A stretch of 12,266 nucleotides of DNA, taken from the NCBI GenBank assembly GCA_947628265.1, contig CANQZF010000027.1:1-12266 (forward strand), read 5' to 3'. This DNA comes from an uncultured Oscillospiraceae bacterium (GTDB taxonomy: Bacteria > Bacillota > Clostridia > Oscillospirales > Oscillospiraceae). Position numbers and translations under genes: made by a program. Shown piece after piece: positions 11,847 to 12,266 of this stretch. Numbering within the stretch: position 1 is the stretch's first letter; each line of letters opens with the position of its first letter. Below the pieces are notes generated by a model. The model was not told the DNA's origin, searched no databases, and was given only the letters and a program-made list of their open reading frames with translations.

Positions 11847-12266
11847 ATGCTAAGGAAACGGATACGCCGCGTGATCGCGGCGGCCCTCGGAGCATCGCTG
11901 ATACTGCTTTTGACCTCCTCCCAGGCCCGCGCCAGCGGGTATTGCCCGCACTGGCACATGGAGCTCGTTCTCACCGCTGAGCCGGAGTTGGGGCGCTTCA
12001 GAGAGGCGGAGGTCTGCATGGACTGCGGCCTTGAGCTTGTGGAGTACTACTCCGCCCGGGCCTTCCTGGAGGGCGGCGTTTTCACCGCCGACGGGGAGGT
12101 CCACGGCCCCACTCTGGTGAATTTATCCGACCCCTATGTGGAGGTCCAGGCGCGCTACGGGCTTACGCCGGACGGCCTTTCGCTGAGCGACCCGCCCCAG
12201 GTCTCGGAGCCCGGGGAGTATGAGATCTGGTATGAGATCCGCTACACCTACTGGACCTGCTCCTTC
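11847..12266 (+). CDS. Secreted protein of unknown function with CxHxH and CxxC motifs (runs off right edge)
   Basis: The frame is open from ATG 11847 to the window end (140 codons, no stop). The product starts with a classical signal peptide: basic MLRKRIRR, a hydrophobic core (about 9-23) and a likely cleavage after ARA at 27-29. The mature part begins SGYCPHWH, giving Cys33, His35 and His37, followed by Cys57 and Cys60 in CMDCG. This spacing could bind a metal or form disulfides. From about 95 the sequence looks like a beta-rich extracellular domain (the SEPGEYEIWYEIRY stretch). GGAGG at 11835-11839 lies 7 nt before the ATG; a GTG two codons upstream is a less likely start. I do not recognise the family. 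It faces the same way as the lipoprotein gene, but 550 bp of repeats separate them. Confidence 0.7.
   Translation, partial: MLRKRIRRVIAAALGASLILLLTSSQARASGYCPHWHMELVLTAEPELGRFREAEVCMDCGLELVEYYSARAFLEGGVFTADGEVHGPTLVNLSDPYVEVQARYGLTPDGLSLSDPPQVSEPGEYEIWYEIRYTYWTCSF

Overview
The window reads as chromosomal DNA of a GC-rich member of the Clostridia, most likely an Oscillospiraceae-type gut Firmicute. Three things point there: a textbook SCIFF (six cysteines in forty-five) precursor with its radical SAM maturase, which is a Clostridia signature; strong Shine-Dalgarno sites and sigma-A-like promoters; and strong G/C bias at third codon positions. I see no phage, IS, tRNA, rRNA or CRISPR. The assignment comes from gene content only.

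Left part, all minus strand, read from right to left: a membrane-anchored PrsA/SurA-like foldase (5801-7387), a hairpin terminator, an Orn/Lys/Arg decarboxylase-family PLP enzyme (4355-5731), the 48-residue SCIFF peptide scfA (4157-4303), an intrinsic terminator, the SCIFF maturase scfB (2708-4093), plsY (2109-2720, overlapping scfB by 13 bp), uppP (1123-1968) and the N-terminal 364 codons of an FtsK/SpoIIIE translocase that runs off the left edge. The scfA promoter (TTGACC-17-TAGAAT) starts inside the last codons of the decarboxylase gene. The hairpin between scfA and scfB should give much peptide and little maturase, with scfB and plsY sharing the read-through transcript. The cassette therefore sits next to membrane-lipid and wall-precursor genes. 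One residue stands out: position 37 of the peptide is Gly where, from memory, SCIFF peptides usually have the Thr reported to accept the Cys32 thioether.

Right part, plus strand: hflX (7602-8879, TTG start) diverges from the foldase gene, with a recognisable promoter on each side of 7388-7601. A 594-bp gene-free stretch full of hairpins and tandem repeats follows. Then come yigZ (9474-10112), a translationally coupled lipoprotein with an N-terminal DUF4358-like part and a C-terminal transglutaminase-like domain (10121-11296), a 550-bp gene-free stretch made of two copies of a palindromic GC-rich element, and the start of a secreted protein with a CxHxH/CxxC pattern that runs off the right edge.

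The two non-coding repeat regions (8868-9411 and 11357-11703) and the SCIFF cassette are the parts most worth a second look. The repeat regions share a 14-bp word, and several of their hairpins have the same plan of a perfect 8-10 bp stem on a 3-nt loop. In one, the loop is exactly the hflX stop codon.
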